From assembly GCF_002245895.1 (NCBI RefSeq), contig NZ_NPJZ01000001.1:2516501-2580500 (forward strand): DNA of 64,000 nucleotides, written 5' to 3'. Below the pieces are notes generated by a model, which saw only the letters and a list, made by a program, of their open reading frames with translations, was not told the DNA's origin and did no database searches. This stretch comes from Rhodococcus sp. OK302. Its GTDB lineage: Bacteria; Actinomycetota; Actinomycetes; Mycobacteriales; Mycobacteriaceae. How positions within the stretch are numbered: position 1 is the stretch's first letter; each line of letters opens with the position of its first letter. This document shows positions 46,326 to 55,728 of the stretch, piece by piece. The position numbers and the translations under genes are program-made.

Positions 46326-48314
46326 GTGATTACTTCAGTCCTAGTCGCCAACCGCGGCGAAATTGCCCGCCGTGTCTTCGCTACCTGCCGCAGAAACGGA
46401 ATCGGAACCGTTGCAGTCTTTTCCGACGCGGATGCCGATAGCCCGCACGTCGCCGAGGCGGATGTGGCTGTTCGTCTGCCGGGAAACACACCCGCTGAGA
46501 CGTATTTGCGCGGCGATCTGATCATCGCTGCAGCGAAGACCTCCGGGGCCGACGCCATTCACCCCGGCTACGGATTCCTCTCCGAGAACGCGGAATTCGC
46601 GCGTGCCGTCATCGACGCCGGTCTGACCTGGATCGGTCCGCCCGTGAAATCCATCGAACTGATGGGTTCCAAGGTCGAGTCCAAGAAGATCATGGACGCT
46701 GCCGGCGTTCCCGTGATGGCGGAGCTCGATCCCGGAACTGTCACCGAAGCGCACCTCCCGGTTCTGATCAAGGCATCAGCCGGCGGCGGTGGACGTGGAA
46801 TGCGCATTGTCCGTGAATTGTCTGCTCTCGAAGGCGAACTGGAAGCTGCACGCCGCGAGGCGCTGTCAGCTTTCGGTGACCCGATGGTGTTTTGCGAGCG
46901 GTACCTCGAGACAGGCCGCCACATCGAAGTTCAGGTCATGGCTGACCGCGACGGCGGCGTCTGGGCAGTGGGGGAGCGTGAGTGCTCCATCCAGCGTCGG
47001 CACCAGAAGGTTGTGGAAGAAGCGCCGTCACCGCTCGTACAACGCATACCGGCCATGCGGGAGAAGCTTTTCGACGCGTCGCGTCTCGCTACGAATGCGA
47101 TCGGGTACGAAGGAGCCGGGACGGTTGAATTCCTTGCCGACGAAAAGGGCGACTTCTTCTTTCTCGAAATGAATACTCGCCTGCAGGTGGAGCATCCCGT
47201 CACCGAGTGCACCACGGGACTCGATCTGGTGGAACTGCAGTTGCACGTCGCTGCGGGCGAGGCGTTGCCCGATCAGCAGCCGGAGATTCGTGGACACTCC
47301 ATCGAAGTGCGGCTGTACGCCGAGGATCCGGCCAAGGGCTGGCAGCCGCAGAGCGGAACAGTTCATCGCATCGAACTGCCTGGCGGCACGGAAGAATTCA
47401 GTGTCCTGCGAGAGCAGGGTGTGCGACTTGATTCCGGTGTTGTCGATGGCAGCGTTGTCGGCGTTCACTACGACCCGATGCTGGCCAAGGTCATCTCCTA
47501 CGCACCGACCCGCACCGCGGCCGCGCGGTTGCTGGCGTCAACCTTGACTCGTACCAAGATTCACGGACTCCGGACCAATCGAGACTTGCTCGTCAACGTC
47601 CTGCGACATCCGGCATTCATCGCCGGAGACACCGATACAGCGTTCTTCGAGACCCACGACCTTGCTGTGCTGTCCACGCCGCTGGCCGACACCGATGTCG
47701 AGAAGCTCTCGGCACTGGCGGCGGCCCTCGCGGATGCCGCTCACAACAGGGCGTCGGCGAAGGTCATCGGGCGCCTGCCCAGCGGCTGGCGCAACTTACC
47801 TTCGCAGCCTCAGAGCAAGAGCTACACCACGGCATCAGGCGAGTACGACATCCGCTATTTCCTGCGCCGCAGTGGCGTTCTGACCGCGGAAGGTTTCGAC
47901 GGAGTAAGTCTGGTTTCCGCGACCCTGGATCGGGTGGTCCTCGACCACGACGGCATACGACGTACTTTCGACGTCGCAGCCTATGGCAGTGAGGTCTTCG
48001 TCGACTCCTCACTCGGGCCCGTGTCGTTGACAGTGACACCGAGGTTCGTCGACCCCTCCACCGAGGTCGCGGCAGGATCCCTGCTCGCACCGATGCCGGG
48101 TTCGGTGATCCGAATCGGAGCGGCAGAGGGCGATACGGTCACGGCCGGTCAGCCGATTCTATGGCTCGAAGCAATGAAGATGGAACATACGGTCACTGCG
48201 CCCACGGCCGGTGTCCTGGTAGAACTTCCGGTTGTTCTCGGCCAGCAGGTCGAGGTCGGATCGGTACTCGCACGTGTAGAAGCACCCGAAGCTACGGAAG
48301 AGGTCGTGTCATGA
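46326..48314 (+). CDS. Acyl-CoA carboxylase alpha (biotin) subunit
   Basis: 662 residues: biotin carboxylase (VLVANRGEIARRVF start; ATP-grasp loop KASAGGGGRGM; ERECSIQRRHQKV) and C-terminal biotin carrier with EAMKMEHTV, biotin lysine about 618. It carboxylates biotin with ATP and bicarbonate, then passes CO2 to the beta subunit. The GTG at 46326 begins eight bases after the beta gene and matches the family start; there is no strong ribosome-binding site, so coupling is likely. Substrate inferred from context (branched acyl-CoA). Confidence 0.93.
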   Translation: MITSVLVANRGEIARRVFATCRRNGIGTVAVFSDADADSPHVAEADVAVRLPGNTPAETYLRGDLIIAAAKTSGADAIHPGYGFLSENAEFARAVIDAGLTWIGPPVKSIELMGSKVESKKIMDAAGVPVMAELDPGTVTEAHLPVLIKASAGGGGRGMRIVRELSALEGELEAARREALSAFGDPMVFCERYLETGRHIEVQVMADRDGGVWAVGERECSIQRRHQKVVEEAPSPLVQRIPAMREKLFDASRLATNAIGYEGAGTVEFLADEKGDFFFLEMNTRLQVEHPVTECTTGLDLVELQLHVAAGEALPDQQPEIRGHSIEVRLYAEDPAKGWQPQSGTVHRIELPGGTEEFSVLREQGVRLDSGVVDGSVVGVHYDPMLAKVISYAPTRTAAARLLASTLTRTKIHGLRTNRDLLVNVLRHPAFIAGDTDTAFFETHDLAVLSTPLADTDVEKLSALAAALADAAHNRASAKVIGRLPSGWRNLPSQPQSKSYTTASGEYDIRYFLRRSGVLTAEGFDGVSLVSATLDRVVLDHDGIRRTFDVAAYGSEVFVDSSLGPVSLTVTPRFVDPSTEVAAGSLLAPMPGSVIRIGAAEGDTVTAGQPILWLEAMKMEHTVTAPTAGVLVELPVVLGQQVEVGSVLARVEAPEATEEVVS

Positions 48315-49471
48315 GTTTCATCGAAACCGAAGAGCAGAAGGAACTGCGGGCTTCTGTCGCCAAGTTGGGGGAGCGTTTCAACTACGTCGACTACGTGCTG
48401 CCCAAGGCGCGTAAGGGCGAGCCGCTGACCGAATTGTGGAACGAGGCAGGCAAGCTCGGATTCCTCGGCGTCAATCTTCCCGAGGAATACGGTGGCGGCG
48501 GTGCCGGAATCTACGAATTGGCTTTGGTCCAGGAAGAGATGGCCGCTCACGGCGCGGGCTTGCTGCTTGTTGTTGTCTCGCCGGCCATTTGCGGCACCAT
48601 CATCGGCAAGTACGGCACTGCGGAGCAGAAGCAGACGTGGCTACCGGCATTGGCCGACGGCTCCAAGATCATGGCTTTCGGAATCACCGAGGCTGACGCC
48701 GGTTCCAACTCGCACCAGATCACGACCACGGCGCGCCGGGACGGCGGCGATTGGATCCTGCGTGGAAACAAGATCTTCATCTCGGGTGTCGATCAGGCCG
48801 ATGCCGTGCTGATCGTCGCGCGCACCGAAGACTCCAAGACCGGCAAGCTCAAGCCCGCACTCTTCATTGTTCCCACCGATTCTCCGGGATTCGAGAAGAC
48901 GGCGATGGAGATGGACATCATCGAACCGGATCACCAGTTCATGTTGTTCCTCGACGACGTGCGCCTGCCCGCCGAGGCTCTGGTCGGCGAGGCCGACGCA
49001 GCGTTGATGCAGCTGTTTGCCGGCCTGAATCCCGAGCGCATTCTAGGTTCGGCGATGGCCATCGGTATGGGCCGGTACGCGCTGAATGCAGCGGTCAAGT
49101 ATGCAAACGAGCGCACGGTGTGGAAGACGCCGATCGGTGCACATCAGGGTATTTCGCATCCACTCGCGCAGGTCAAGATTGAACTCGAGCTGGCGAAATT
49201 GATGATGCAGAAGGCCGCGTTCCTCTACGACAGCGGTGACGACTTCGGTGCTGCCGAGGCCGCCAACATGGCCAAATATGCTGCGGCAGAGGCAAGTATC
49301 AAGGCGCTTGATCAGGCCATTCAGACTCACGGCGGTGCGGGCCTGACCAAGGAATACGGCTTGGCCGCCATGCTCGGAGCGGCTCGTATCGCACGCGTTG
49401 CGCCGGTGAGCCGGGAGATGGTTCTCAACTTCGTCTCTCAGCATTCACTGGGCCTGCCCCGGTCGTACTAG
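48311..49471 (+). CDS. Acyl-CoA dehydrogenase 2
   Basis: 386 residues. FAD motifs FGITEADAGSNSHQITTTA and GNKIFISGVDQADAV, with C-terminal QTHGGAGLTKEYGLAAMLGAARI. Distinct from the dehydrogenase at 43574 and only moderately similar, so the two probably handle different chain lengths or steps. ATG overlaps the biotin-subunit stop (ATGA). Same operon. Confidence 0.92.
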   Translation: MSFIETEEQKELRASVAKLGERFNYVDYVLPKARKGEPLTELWNEAGKLGFLGVNLPEEYGGGGAGIYELALVQEEMAAHGAGLLLVVVSPAICGTIIGKYGTAEQKQTWLPALADGSKIMAFGITEADAGSNSHQITTTARRDGGDWILRGNKIFISGVDQADAVLIVARTEDSKTGKLKPALFIVPTDSPGFEKTAMEMDIIEPDHQFMLFLDDVRLPAEALVGEADAALMQLFAGLNPERILGSAMAIGMGRYALNAAVKYANERTVWKTPIGAHQGISHPLAQVKIELELAKLMMQKAAFLYDSGDDFGAAEAANMAKYAAAEASIKALDQAIQTHGGAGLTKEYGLAAMLGAARIARVAPVSREMVLNFVSQHSLGLPRSY

Positions 49472-49484
49472 AGAAGGTGCTTTC

Positions 49485-50270
49485 ATGACAGAGCCTTACG
49501 TTCGATACGAGGTATCCGGCGGAGCAGCCACGATCACTCTCGACTCGCCACACAACCGCAACGCCATCTCCACTCGGTTGGTCACGGAACTGCAGGCCGG
49601 GCTGAATGCTGCTGCGGAAGACCCCACTGTGCGGTCAGTGGTGTTGACACACAGTGGTGGAACCTTCTGCGCGGGTGCCGATCTCAGTGAGGCTTCGGGA
49701 TCTGCGTCCTCGCCCGAAGAGTCGGTCCGGGAACGTGGCCGAGGAATGCTGACGCTGATGCGTAGCATCCTCGAGCTTCCCAAGCCGGTAATCGGTCTGA
49801 TCGGCGGCCACGTCCGTGCCGGTGGGATGGGCTTGATCGGTGCCTGCGACATCGTGGTGGCCGGGCCGGACAGTACCTTTGCCGTGACGGAATCGCGATT
49901 GGGGTTGGCGGCGTCGATCATCTCCGTCACTCTCTTGCCACGACTCGATCAGCGCAGCGCGAGTCGATACCTGTTGACGGGCGAGAAGTTCGGTCCGCGC
50001 GAAGCTGAAACTATCGGCCTCGTCACTATTGCCTCGCAGGATCCGGGGGACACCGTCGCGGAACTGCTCGAGTCGTTGCGTCACTGCTCACCACAGGGAT
50101 TGGCCGAATCCAAGTGGATTACGACTCGATCGATGCTGGCCGGATTCGACCGCGACGGCGAAGAAATGGTGGCTCAGTCGGCTCGGCTGTTTTCCTCCGA
50201 CGAGGCACGTGAGGGCATGATGGCGTTCTTACAGAAACGTCCACCGGCGTGGGCACACGAGCAGAAGTAG
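49485..50270 (+). CDS. Enoyl-CoA hydratase/isomerase
   Basis: 261-residue crotonase-family enzyme: LDSPHNRNAIS, oxyanion-hole FCAGADLSEA and VRAGGMGLIGACDIVVA. It would hydrate the enoyl-CoA formed by the dehydrogenases or the carboxylated 3-methylglutaconyl-type intermediate. AGAAGG precedes ATG 49485, 13 bp after the previous stop. Complete, unlike the frameshifted hydratase at 40157. The exact step is inferred. Confidence 0.92.
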   Translation: MTEPYVRYEVSGGAATITLDSPHNRNAISTRLVTELQAGLNAAAEDPTVRSVVLTHSGGTFCAGADLSEASGSASSPEESVRERGRGMLTLMRSILELPKPVIGLIGGHVRAGGMGLIGACDIVVAGPDSTFAVTESRLGLAASIISVTLLPRLDQRSASRYLLTGEKFGPREAETIGLVTIASQDPGDTVAELLESLRHCSPQGLAESKWITTRSMLAGFDRDGEEMVAQSARLFSSDEAREGMMAFLQKRPPAWAHEQK

Positions 50271-50299
50271 CTTCTTCGGAGAAAGGATGCGGTAGCGCG

Positions 50300-50929
50300 A
50301 TGACCCGAGAACCCAAGCAGGATCGCAGTCGGTTCACGCGCTCCCATCTGCTCGAAGTGACTGTCGACTGCCTGGCCGAACTCGGTTGGGGTGCAACGAC
50401 GATGAGCGTTGTTGCACAACGGGCCGGCGTGTCCCGTGGTGCCATGCAACACCATTTTCCGACGCGTGAAGACCTGATCACCGCAGCGCTCGAAATGATG
50501 TTCGACGCTCGAATGGACCAGGCGCGCAAGGAATCCACCGATCTTCCGTCCGGTGCCGGTCGAACAGAGGCTGTCATTGTCAGGTTGGTCGAGTACTACA
50601 CCGGCACGCTGTTCAAAGCTGCGCTGCAGGTATGGACAGCGGCCGCATCGGACTCGGAGTTGAAAGCGCGCGTATTGCCACTCGAGGAACGGTTCGGCCG
50701 CATCGCACATCGCATGGCTGTGGCGAGTCTCGGTGTCGACGACTCGGATCCGACGACGCACCGGCTCGTACAGGCAACGCTGGACCTCGCCCGAGGTCTT
50801 GGGTTGGCCGATGTGCTGACCGACGACTCGCGTCGACGCTCCGAGGTGGTCAAGGCGTGGGCGGCGCAACTCGACTCCGCACTCGTTCCGGTGTCGCTGA
50901 CCACGGGCGCAGCGCCCGGAGTCGGGTAG
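50300..50929 (+). CDS. TetR family regulator
   Basis: 209 residues from ATG 50300. N-terminal helix-turn-helix: LLEVTVDCLAELGWGATTMSVVAQRAGVSRGAMQHHFPTRE, with the ligand domain after about residue 70. It sits at the end of the AtuA/carboxylase operon and probably represses it, with an acyl-CoA ligand as in related systems; this is inference. The start is 29 bp after the hydratase stop, and GAAAGGA lies 12 bp upstream. Confidence 0.9.
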   Translation: MTREPKQDRSRFTRSHLLEVTVDCLAELGWGATTMSVVAQRAGVSRGAMQHHFPTREDLITAALEMMFDARMDQARKESTDLPSGAGRTEAVIVRLVEYYTGTLFKAALQVWTAAASDSELKARVLPLEERFGRIAHRMAVASLGVDDSDPTTHRLVQATLDLARGLGLADVLTDDSRRRSEVVKAWAAQLDSALVPVSLTTGAAPGVG

Positions 50930-50947
50930 AGAAGTACAGTCACCTCC

Positions 50948-51553
50948 ATGGTGACCCGCAAAGTGAGTCCGCGAGCGATGGTTACACACACAGCGAGTCC
51001 GCGAGCGATCTTCCGGCCACGTGTGTTCACGATCGGGTCTTCGGTGGTGATGTCAGCTGCAGTACTTGCGCTCGTCAGTGGCTGTGGCACCGAGGGCAAC
51101 TCGGACGATCAGGCTGATGCAGGCTCTTCAGCCGTTCTGAGCCCCACAGATCCCGGCCCGATGTTCGCGCAGTGCGGATCGGTGACGGATGAAGAGGTAG
51201 TTGCAGCTTTCGGCGTCGGCGCGTTTACCGATGTCACGAGAAACGGTGTCGGGTGTGAGTGGACGGTTACCGGCCCGCTGGGGCCGAGTGTGAGCTTCTC
51301 CTGGTACCGCGGCAGTCCCATCGGACGTGAGCGTGCCGGTTCCGATTTGATCGGGCGACCCGCAGCCGACCTCACTATCGACGGTCATCCGGGCTTTATC
51401 GCGTCGAGAGAAGGTGTTCTCTGTGAGTTGGGTATTTCCTTCGGCGGCGATTTTGTTCATTGGTCGGTCAACTACGGTCTTGGCTCACCTCCGACCGACC
51501 CGTGCACTGTCGGTCGAAACCTGATGGAACTCACCGTCTCGAGGGCACAGTGA
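50948..51553 (+). CDS. DUF3558-like lipoprotein 1
   Basis: 201 residues. Lipobox LVSGCG places the lipidated cysteine at 46, preceded by a hydrophobic signal (VVMSAAVLALVS). The rest has cysteine-paired beta structure: CGSVTDEEVVAAFGV, GCEWTV and CELGISF, as in the DUF3558 family of mycolic-acid actinobacteria. The first 20 residues contain a 30-bp in-frame duplication (SPRA twice), making the start uncertain; ATG 50978 is an alternative. Function unknown; surface-exposed. Overlaps the next gene by one base. Confidence 0.75.
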   Translation: MVTRKVSPRAMVTHTASPRAIFRPRVFTIGSSVVMSAAVLALVSGCGTEGNSDDQADAGSSAVLSPTDPGPMFAQCGSVTDEEVVAAFGVGAFTDVTRNGVGCEWTVTGPLGPSVSFSWYRGSPIGRERAGSDLIGRPAADLTIDGHPGFIASREGVLCELGISFGGDFVHWSVNYGLGSPPTDPCTVGRNLMELTVSRAQ

Positions 51554-52077
51554 TGCGCGCGCGGGTAGCAGTGGCGTTGGCTGCTTCACTGGCACTGCTC
51601 ACCGGTTGCGGTTCCGTGGTGACGGGAAAACCCCAAGCGGAGGGTGCCTACGGGGGGAGTGGGAGCCAGCAGTTCGCCGACATCCTGAAGGAGTGCGAAG
51701 CCGTCACCAACCCACAGATTGCATCCGCGGTAGGGGCCGACGCCGTCGAGCGCGGATTTTTCGGCGCCATCTGCCGTTGGGACGGAGTGAGTCCGGCCGG
51801 TCCGGTCAAGGTCACGTTCAACTGGTTCGAGACCGGAACCGCCGATCACGAACTGGCAGCCTTCGAGTACCTCGGATACGCGGTCGAGAAAATCAGCGTC
51901 AAAGGTAGTGCGGCATACCTCGTCCGACAGCCGGCCGACCCGCAGAGTTGTGGGCTGACCGCAGGCGCCCCGGCGGGTGGGGTGTTCGGGTGGTGGGTCC
52001 GTGAGCCGGCGGGTGGAACGGACGCATGTGCCGCCGCCACCAAACTCGGAGAATTGACCCTCAACATCAGCATTTGA
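51553..52077 (+). CDS. DUF3558-like lipoprotein 2
   Basis: 174 residues: signal peptide MRARVAVALAASLALL, lipobox LLTGCG with Cys 19, then a DUF3558-type domain with ECEAVTNPQIASAVG, CRWDGVSPAGPVKVTFNWF and paired cysteines. It is a paralogue of the preceding gene and starts within its stop (TGATG). The pair sits immediately upstream of the str operon, as do two lipoprotein genes in M. tuberculosis (recalled). Function unknown. Confidence 0.82.
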   Translation: MRARVAVALAASLALLTGCGSVVTGKPQAEGAYGGSGSQQFADILKECEAVTNPQIASAVGADAVERGFFGAICRWDGVSPAGPVKVTFNWFETGTADHELAAFEYLGYAVEKISVKGSAAYLVRQPADPQSCGLTAGAPAGGVFGWWVREPAGGTDACAAATKLGELTLNISI

Positions 52078-52442
52078 GTCGGCCGGCGGTCGTCGGCCTT
52101 GCTGTGAGTGCATTATCACTTCGGTCTCACTTTGACCACATAGCAAGCTGGCAGGTATCGTTATGGGTCGTGTCCGGCATGCCCGGGCCGACCTGTGTGC
52201 CTAGCGAGGTATTGCCGTGCGCACGTTCGAGCAGTTTCTGCTTATGAACGAGCATCCGGCTGCCTGTGTGGGGGTATGCGACACGCCCGACCTCGGGTGC
52301 GGTGCAAAGTGCTTCGGCGCTGCGCAGCAGAATCAGAGGTGGGGTGAGGAGCAGCAGCTCTCTTGCTCCAACTGCTAGATCCCTAATTTCAGAACAGCCA
52401 AGGTTGCTTCGAGCAGTCTGTTCCGACGTAGAAAGCCGGTAA
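52078..52442 (+). other. Intergenic region upstream of str operon
   Basis: 365 bp with no convincing gene. A GGCCG/CGGCC hairpin at 52081-52098 just after the lipoprotein stop may end that transcript. TTGACC at 52132-52137 with TATCGT 18 bp downstream (52156-52161) is a plausible promoter for rpsL, leaving a leader of about 275 nt. Confidence 0.45.
52132..52161 (+). promoter_or_regulatory. Candidate str operon promoter
   Basis: TTGACC (52132-52137) fits a -35 box; TATCGT (52156-52161) is a fair -10 at 18-bp spacing. Chosen by pattern only, with no transcript evidence. Confidence 0.35.
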
Positions 52443-52817
52443 ATGCCAACCATCAACCAGCTGGTCCGCAAGGGTCGCCGCGACAAGACCCGCAAGGTCA
52501 AGACGGCAGCTCTTAAGGGCAGCCCGCAGCGTCGTGGCGTGTGCACTCGCGTGTACACCACCACTCCCAAGAAGCCGAACTCCGCGCTCCGTAAGGTCGC
52601 TCGCGTTCGCCTGACGACTTCGGTCGAGGTCACCGCGTACATCCCCGGTGAAGGTCACAACCTTCAGGAGCACTCCATGGTGCTCGTCCGTGGCGGTCGT
52701 GTGAAGGACCTCCCGGGTGTCCGTTACAAGATCATCCGCGGCTCCCTCGACACCCAGGGTGTCAAGGGTCGCAAGCAGGCACGCAGCCGCTACGGCGCCA
52801 AGAAGGAGAAGAGCTAA
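52443..52817 (+). CDS. rpsL: Ribosomal protein S12
   Basis: 124 residues, the decoding-centre small-subunit protein. [15 protein letters not shown] carries the streptomycin-sensitive lysine (K43 region), and [12 protein letters not shown] carries K88; both are wild type. The stop overlaps the rpsG ATG (TAATG). First gene of the str operon rpsL-rpsG-fusA-tuf. Confidence 0.99.
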   Translation: MPTINQLVRKGRRDKTRKVKTAALKGSPQRRGVCTRVYTTTPKKPNSALRKVARVRLTTSVEVTAYIPGEGHNLQEHSMVLVRGGRVKDLPGVRYKIIRGSLDTQGVKGRKQARSRYGAKKEKS

Positions 52818-53287
52818 TGCCACGTAAGGGCCCCGCTCCGAAGCGCCCCCTCATCAACGACCCGGTTTACGGTTCCCCGTTGGTGACGCAGCTCGTCAAC
52901 AAGATCCTGCTGGACGGCAAGAAGTCCACCGCAGAGCGAATCGTGTACCAGGCTCTCGAGCAGGCACGCGAGAAGACCGGCACCGATCCGGTCGTCACGC
53001 TCAAGCGCGCCCTGGACAACGTCAAGCCCGCACTCGAGGTTCGTAGCCGCCGCGTCGGTGGCGCTACGTACCAGGTGCCGGTCGAGGTTCGTCCCGGTCG
53101 TTCCACCACGCTGGCACTCCGCTGGCTCGTCACCTTCTCGCGTGCACGTCGTGAGAAGACCATGGTCGAGCGTCTCGCCAACGAGCTCCTCGATGCCAGC
53201 AATGGCCTCGGTGCAGCTGTGAAGCGTCGCGAAGACACTCACAAGATGGCCGAAGCCAACAAGGCATTCGCCCACTACCGCTGGTGA
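52817..53287 (+). CDS. rpsG: Ribosomal protein S7
   Basis: 156 residues, primary 16S rRNA-binding protein of the 30S head. Starts [11 protein letters not shown] and ends KAFAHYRW, as usual in actinobacteria. Starts within the rpsL stop and is followed by paired hairpins before fusA. Confidence 0.99.
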   Translation: MPRKGPAPKRPLINDPVYGSPLVTQLVNKILLDGKKSTAERIVYQALEQAREKTGTDPVVTLKRALDNVKPALEVRSRRVGGATYQVPVEVRPGRSTTLALRWLVTFSRARREKTMVERLANELLDASNGLGAAVKRREDTHKMAEANKAFAHYRW

Positions 53288-53291
53288 TATA

Positions 53292-53346
53292 AGCGTCGGA
53301 GCAACTGCCATCGGGCGGGTGCTCCGACGCTGTCGCCGTTGGCGAC
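53292..53346 (+). promoter_or_regulatory. Paired hairpins between rpsG and fusA
   Basis: First stem of 12 bp (AGCGTCGGAGCA / TGCTCCGACGCT, 53292-53331), then GTCGCC/GGCGAC at 53332-53346 with a three-base loop. Directly after the rpsG stop and without a T run; may attenuate or protect the upstream message, leaving fusA partly under its own promoter. Confidence 0.5.
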
Positions 53347-53492
53347 CTGATCACCTGTTCCGGGTTTTCTCGAATACAGGTGGCCAGGTTCGCCTCGGCA
53401 GAGACATAATTGAAAGACCATGGCCCTGACGGTGGAACACACCGGATACGGCCGACACCCGAAAAACCAAGCAACGAGCGGGGAAGAAACCT

Positions 53493-55595
53493 GTGGCACA
53501 GGAAGTGCTGACTGACCTGAACAAGGTCCGCAACATCGGCATCATGGCGCACATCGATGCCGGCAAAACCACCACCACCGAGCGCATCCTGTTCTACACC
53601 GGTGTCAATTACAAGATCGGTGAGACGCACGACGGTGCGTCGACGACGGACTGGATGGAGCAGGAGAAGGAACGCGGCATCACGATCACGTCTGCCGCCG
53701 TGACTTGCTTCTGGAACAACAACCAGATCAACATCATCGATACCCCCGGCCACGTCGACTTCACGGTCGAGGTGGAGCGGTCGCTGCGCGTGCTCGACGG
53801 CGCAGTTGCTGTGTTCGACGGTAAAGAGGGTGTCGAGCCGCAGTCCGAGCAGGTTTGGCGTCAGGCTGCCAAGTACGACGTCCCGCGTATCTGCTTCGTC
53901 AACAAGATGGACAAGATGGGCGCGGATTTCTACTTCACCGTGCAGACCATCATCGACCGTCTCGGCGCGAAGCCGCTCGTTCTCCAGCTGCCCATCGGCG
54001 CTGAGGACGACTTCGACGGCGTCGTAGACCTCGTCGAGATGCGTGCCATCACCTGGCGTGGCGTTGTTCCGACCGGTGCACTGCCGACCATCGAAGAGAT
54101 CCCCGCGGACCTCGTCGAGAAGGCTGCAGAGTACCGCGAGAAGCTGCTCGAAACCGTTGCCGAGTCCGACGAAGCTCTCATGGAGAAGTACTTCGGCGGC
54201 GAAGAGCTCACGGTCGAGGAAATCAAGGGCGCCATCCGCAAGATGACGGTCGCTTCCGAGCTGTACCCGGTCATCTGTGGCTCCGCGTTCAAGAACAAGG
54301 GCGTTCAGCCCATGCTCGACGCTGTCATCGATTACCTCCCGAACCCGCTGGATATCGGCGAGGTCATCGGACACAAGCTCGGTGACGAAGAAGTCGAGAT
54401 CACGCGTAAGCCGAGCAAGGACGAGCCGTTCTCGGCTCTCGCCTTCAAGATTGCGTCGCACCCGTTCTTCGGCAAGCTGACCTTCGTTCGCGTTTACTCC
54501 GGTCGTCTCGATCCGGGCCAGCAGGTCCTGAACGCGACCAAGGGTAAGAAGGAGCGCATCGGAAAGCTCTTCCAGATGCACGCCAACAAGGAGAACCCGG
54601 TAGAAGAGGCCGTCGCAGGCCACATCTACGCGATGATCGGTCTCAAGGACACCACCACCGGTGACACCTTGTGCGACCAGGCAAACCCCATCGTCCTCGA
54701 GTCGATGTCGTTCCCGGCGCCGGTCATCCAGGTCTCCATCGAGCCCAAGACCAAGTCCGACCAGGAAAAGCTGGGCATCGCGATCCAGAAGCTCGCCGAA
54801 GAGGATCCGACCTTCTCGGTCGAACTCGACGACGAGACCGGTCAGACCGTCATCGGCGGCATGGGCGAGCTCCACCTCGACATCCTCGTCGACCGTATGC
54901 GTCGCGAGTTCAAGGTCGAGGCCAACGTGGGCAAGCCGCAGGTCGCCTACCGTGAGACCATCACCAAGAAGGTCGAGAAGCACGACTACACCCACAAGAA
55001 GCAGACGGGTGGATCGGGCCAGTTCGCTAAGGTCATCATCGCCCTGGAGCCTTTCGTGGGCGAAGACGGTGCTACCTACGCGTTCGAGAACAAGGTCTCC
55101 GGCGGACGTATCCCGCGCGAGTACATCCCCTCCGTGGATGCAGGCGCACAGGACGCGATGCAGTACGGTGTTCTCGCCGGCTACCCGCTCGTGAACCTGA
55201 AGATGTCGCTGCTCGATGGTGCTTACCACGACGTCGACTCCTCGGAAATGGCGTTCAAGGTTGCCGGTTCGCAGGCACTGAAGGAAGCCGCCCGCAAGGC
55301 CGGCCCCGTCATTCTCGAGCCCCTCATGGCTGTCGAGGTCACAACGCCCGAGGAGTACATGGGCGACGTGATCGGCGATATTAACTCCCGCCGTGGCCAG
55401 ATTCAGGCCATGGAGGAACGCAGTGGTGCCCGTGTCGTGAAGGCGCTGGTTCCGCTCTCGGAGATGTTCGGCTACATCGGTGACCTGCGTTCCAGGACTC
55501 AGGGCCGTGCGAACTTCTCCATGGTGTTCGATTCCTACGCAGAGGTTCCCGCGAACGTCTCGAAGGAAATCATCGCCAAGGCGACGGGCGAGTAA
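53493..55595 (+). CDS. fusA: Elongation factor G
   Basis: 700-residue translocase GTPase. G1 [18 protein letters not shown]3 DTPGHVDF, G4 NKMD, and domain [11 protein letters not shown] are intact. GTG start follows GGGGAAGAAA. Drives ribosomal translocation and, with RRF, recycling. Confidence 0.99.
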   Translation: MAQEVLTDLNKVRNIGIMAHIDAGKTTTTERILFYTGVNYKIGETHDGASTTDWMEQEKERGITITSAAVTCFWNNNQINIIDTPGHVDFTVEVERSLRVLDGAVAVFDGKEGVEPQSEQVWRQAAKYDVPRICFVNKMDKMGADFYFTVQTIIDRLGAKPLVLQLPIGAEDDFDGVVDLVEMRAITWRGVVPTGALPTIEEIPADLVEKAAEYREKLLETVAESDEALMEKYFGGEELTVEEIKGAIRKMTVASELYPVICGSAFKNKGVQPMLDAVIDYLPNPLDIGEVIGHKLGDEEVEITRKPSKDEPFSALAFKIASHPFFGKLTFVRVYSGRLDPGQQVLNATKGKKERIGKLFQMHANKENPVEEAVAGHIYAMIGLKDTTTGDTLCDQANPIVLESMSFPAPVIQVSIEPKTKSDQEKLGIAIQKLAEEDPTFSVELDDETGQTVIGGMGELHLDILVDRMRREFKVEANVGKPQVAYRETITKKVEKHDYTHKKQTGGSGQFAKVIIALEPFVGEDGATYAFENKVSGGRIPREYIPSVDAGAQDAMQYGVLAGYPLVNLKMSLLDGAYHDVDSSEMAFKVAGSQALKEAARKAGPVILEPLMAVEVTTPEEYMGDVIGDINSRRGQIQAMEERSGARVVKALVPLSEMFGYIGDLRSRTQGRANFSMVFDSYAEVPANVSKEIIAKATGE

Positions 55596-55728
55596 GTAGT
55601 AAGTACTGCGAGCTCCCCAGCCCGCGCCGGTAAGTAACTTCGGTTTCTTCCGGCACGTAGCACGACCAAGTAATAACCAACCGCACTGCTGCATACGGCA
55701 AGCAATTATCAGTCCAGGAGGACACAAA

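Noticed and set aside
7472..52442. Insertion sequences, integrases or attachment repeats in the accessory region
   Set aside because: No transposase or recombinase motif and no long terminal repeats were found; the only repeats are the leaders and short in-gene duplications.
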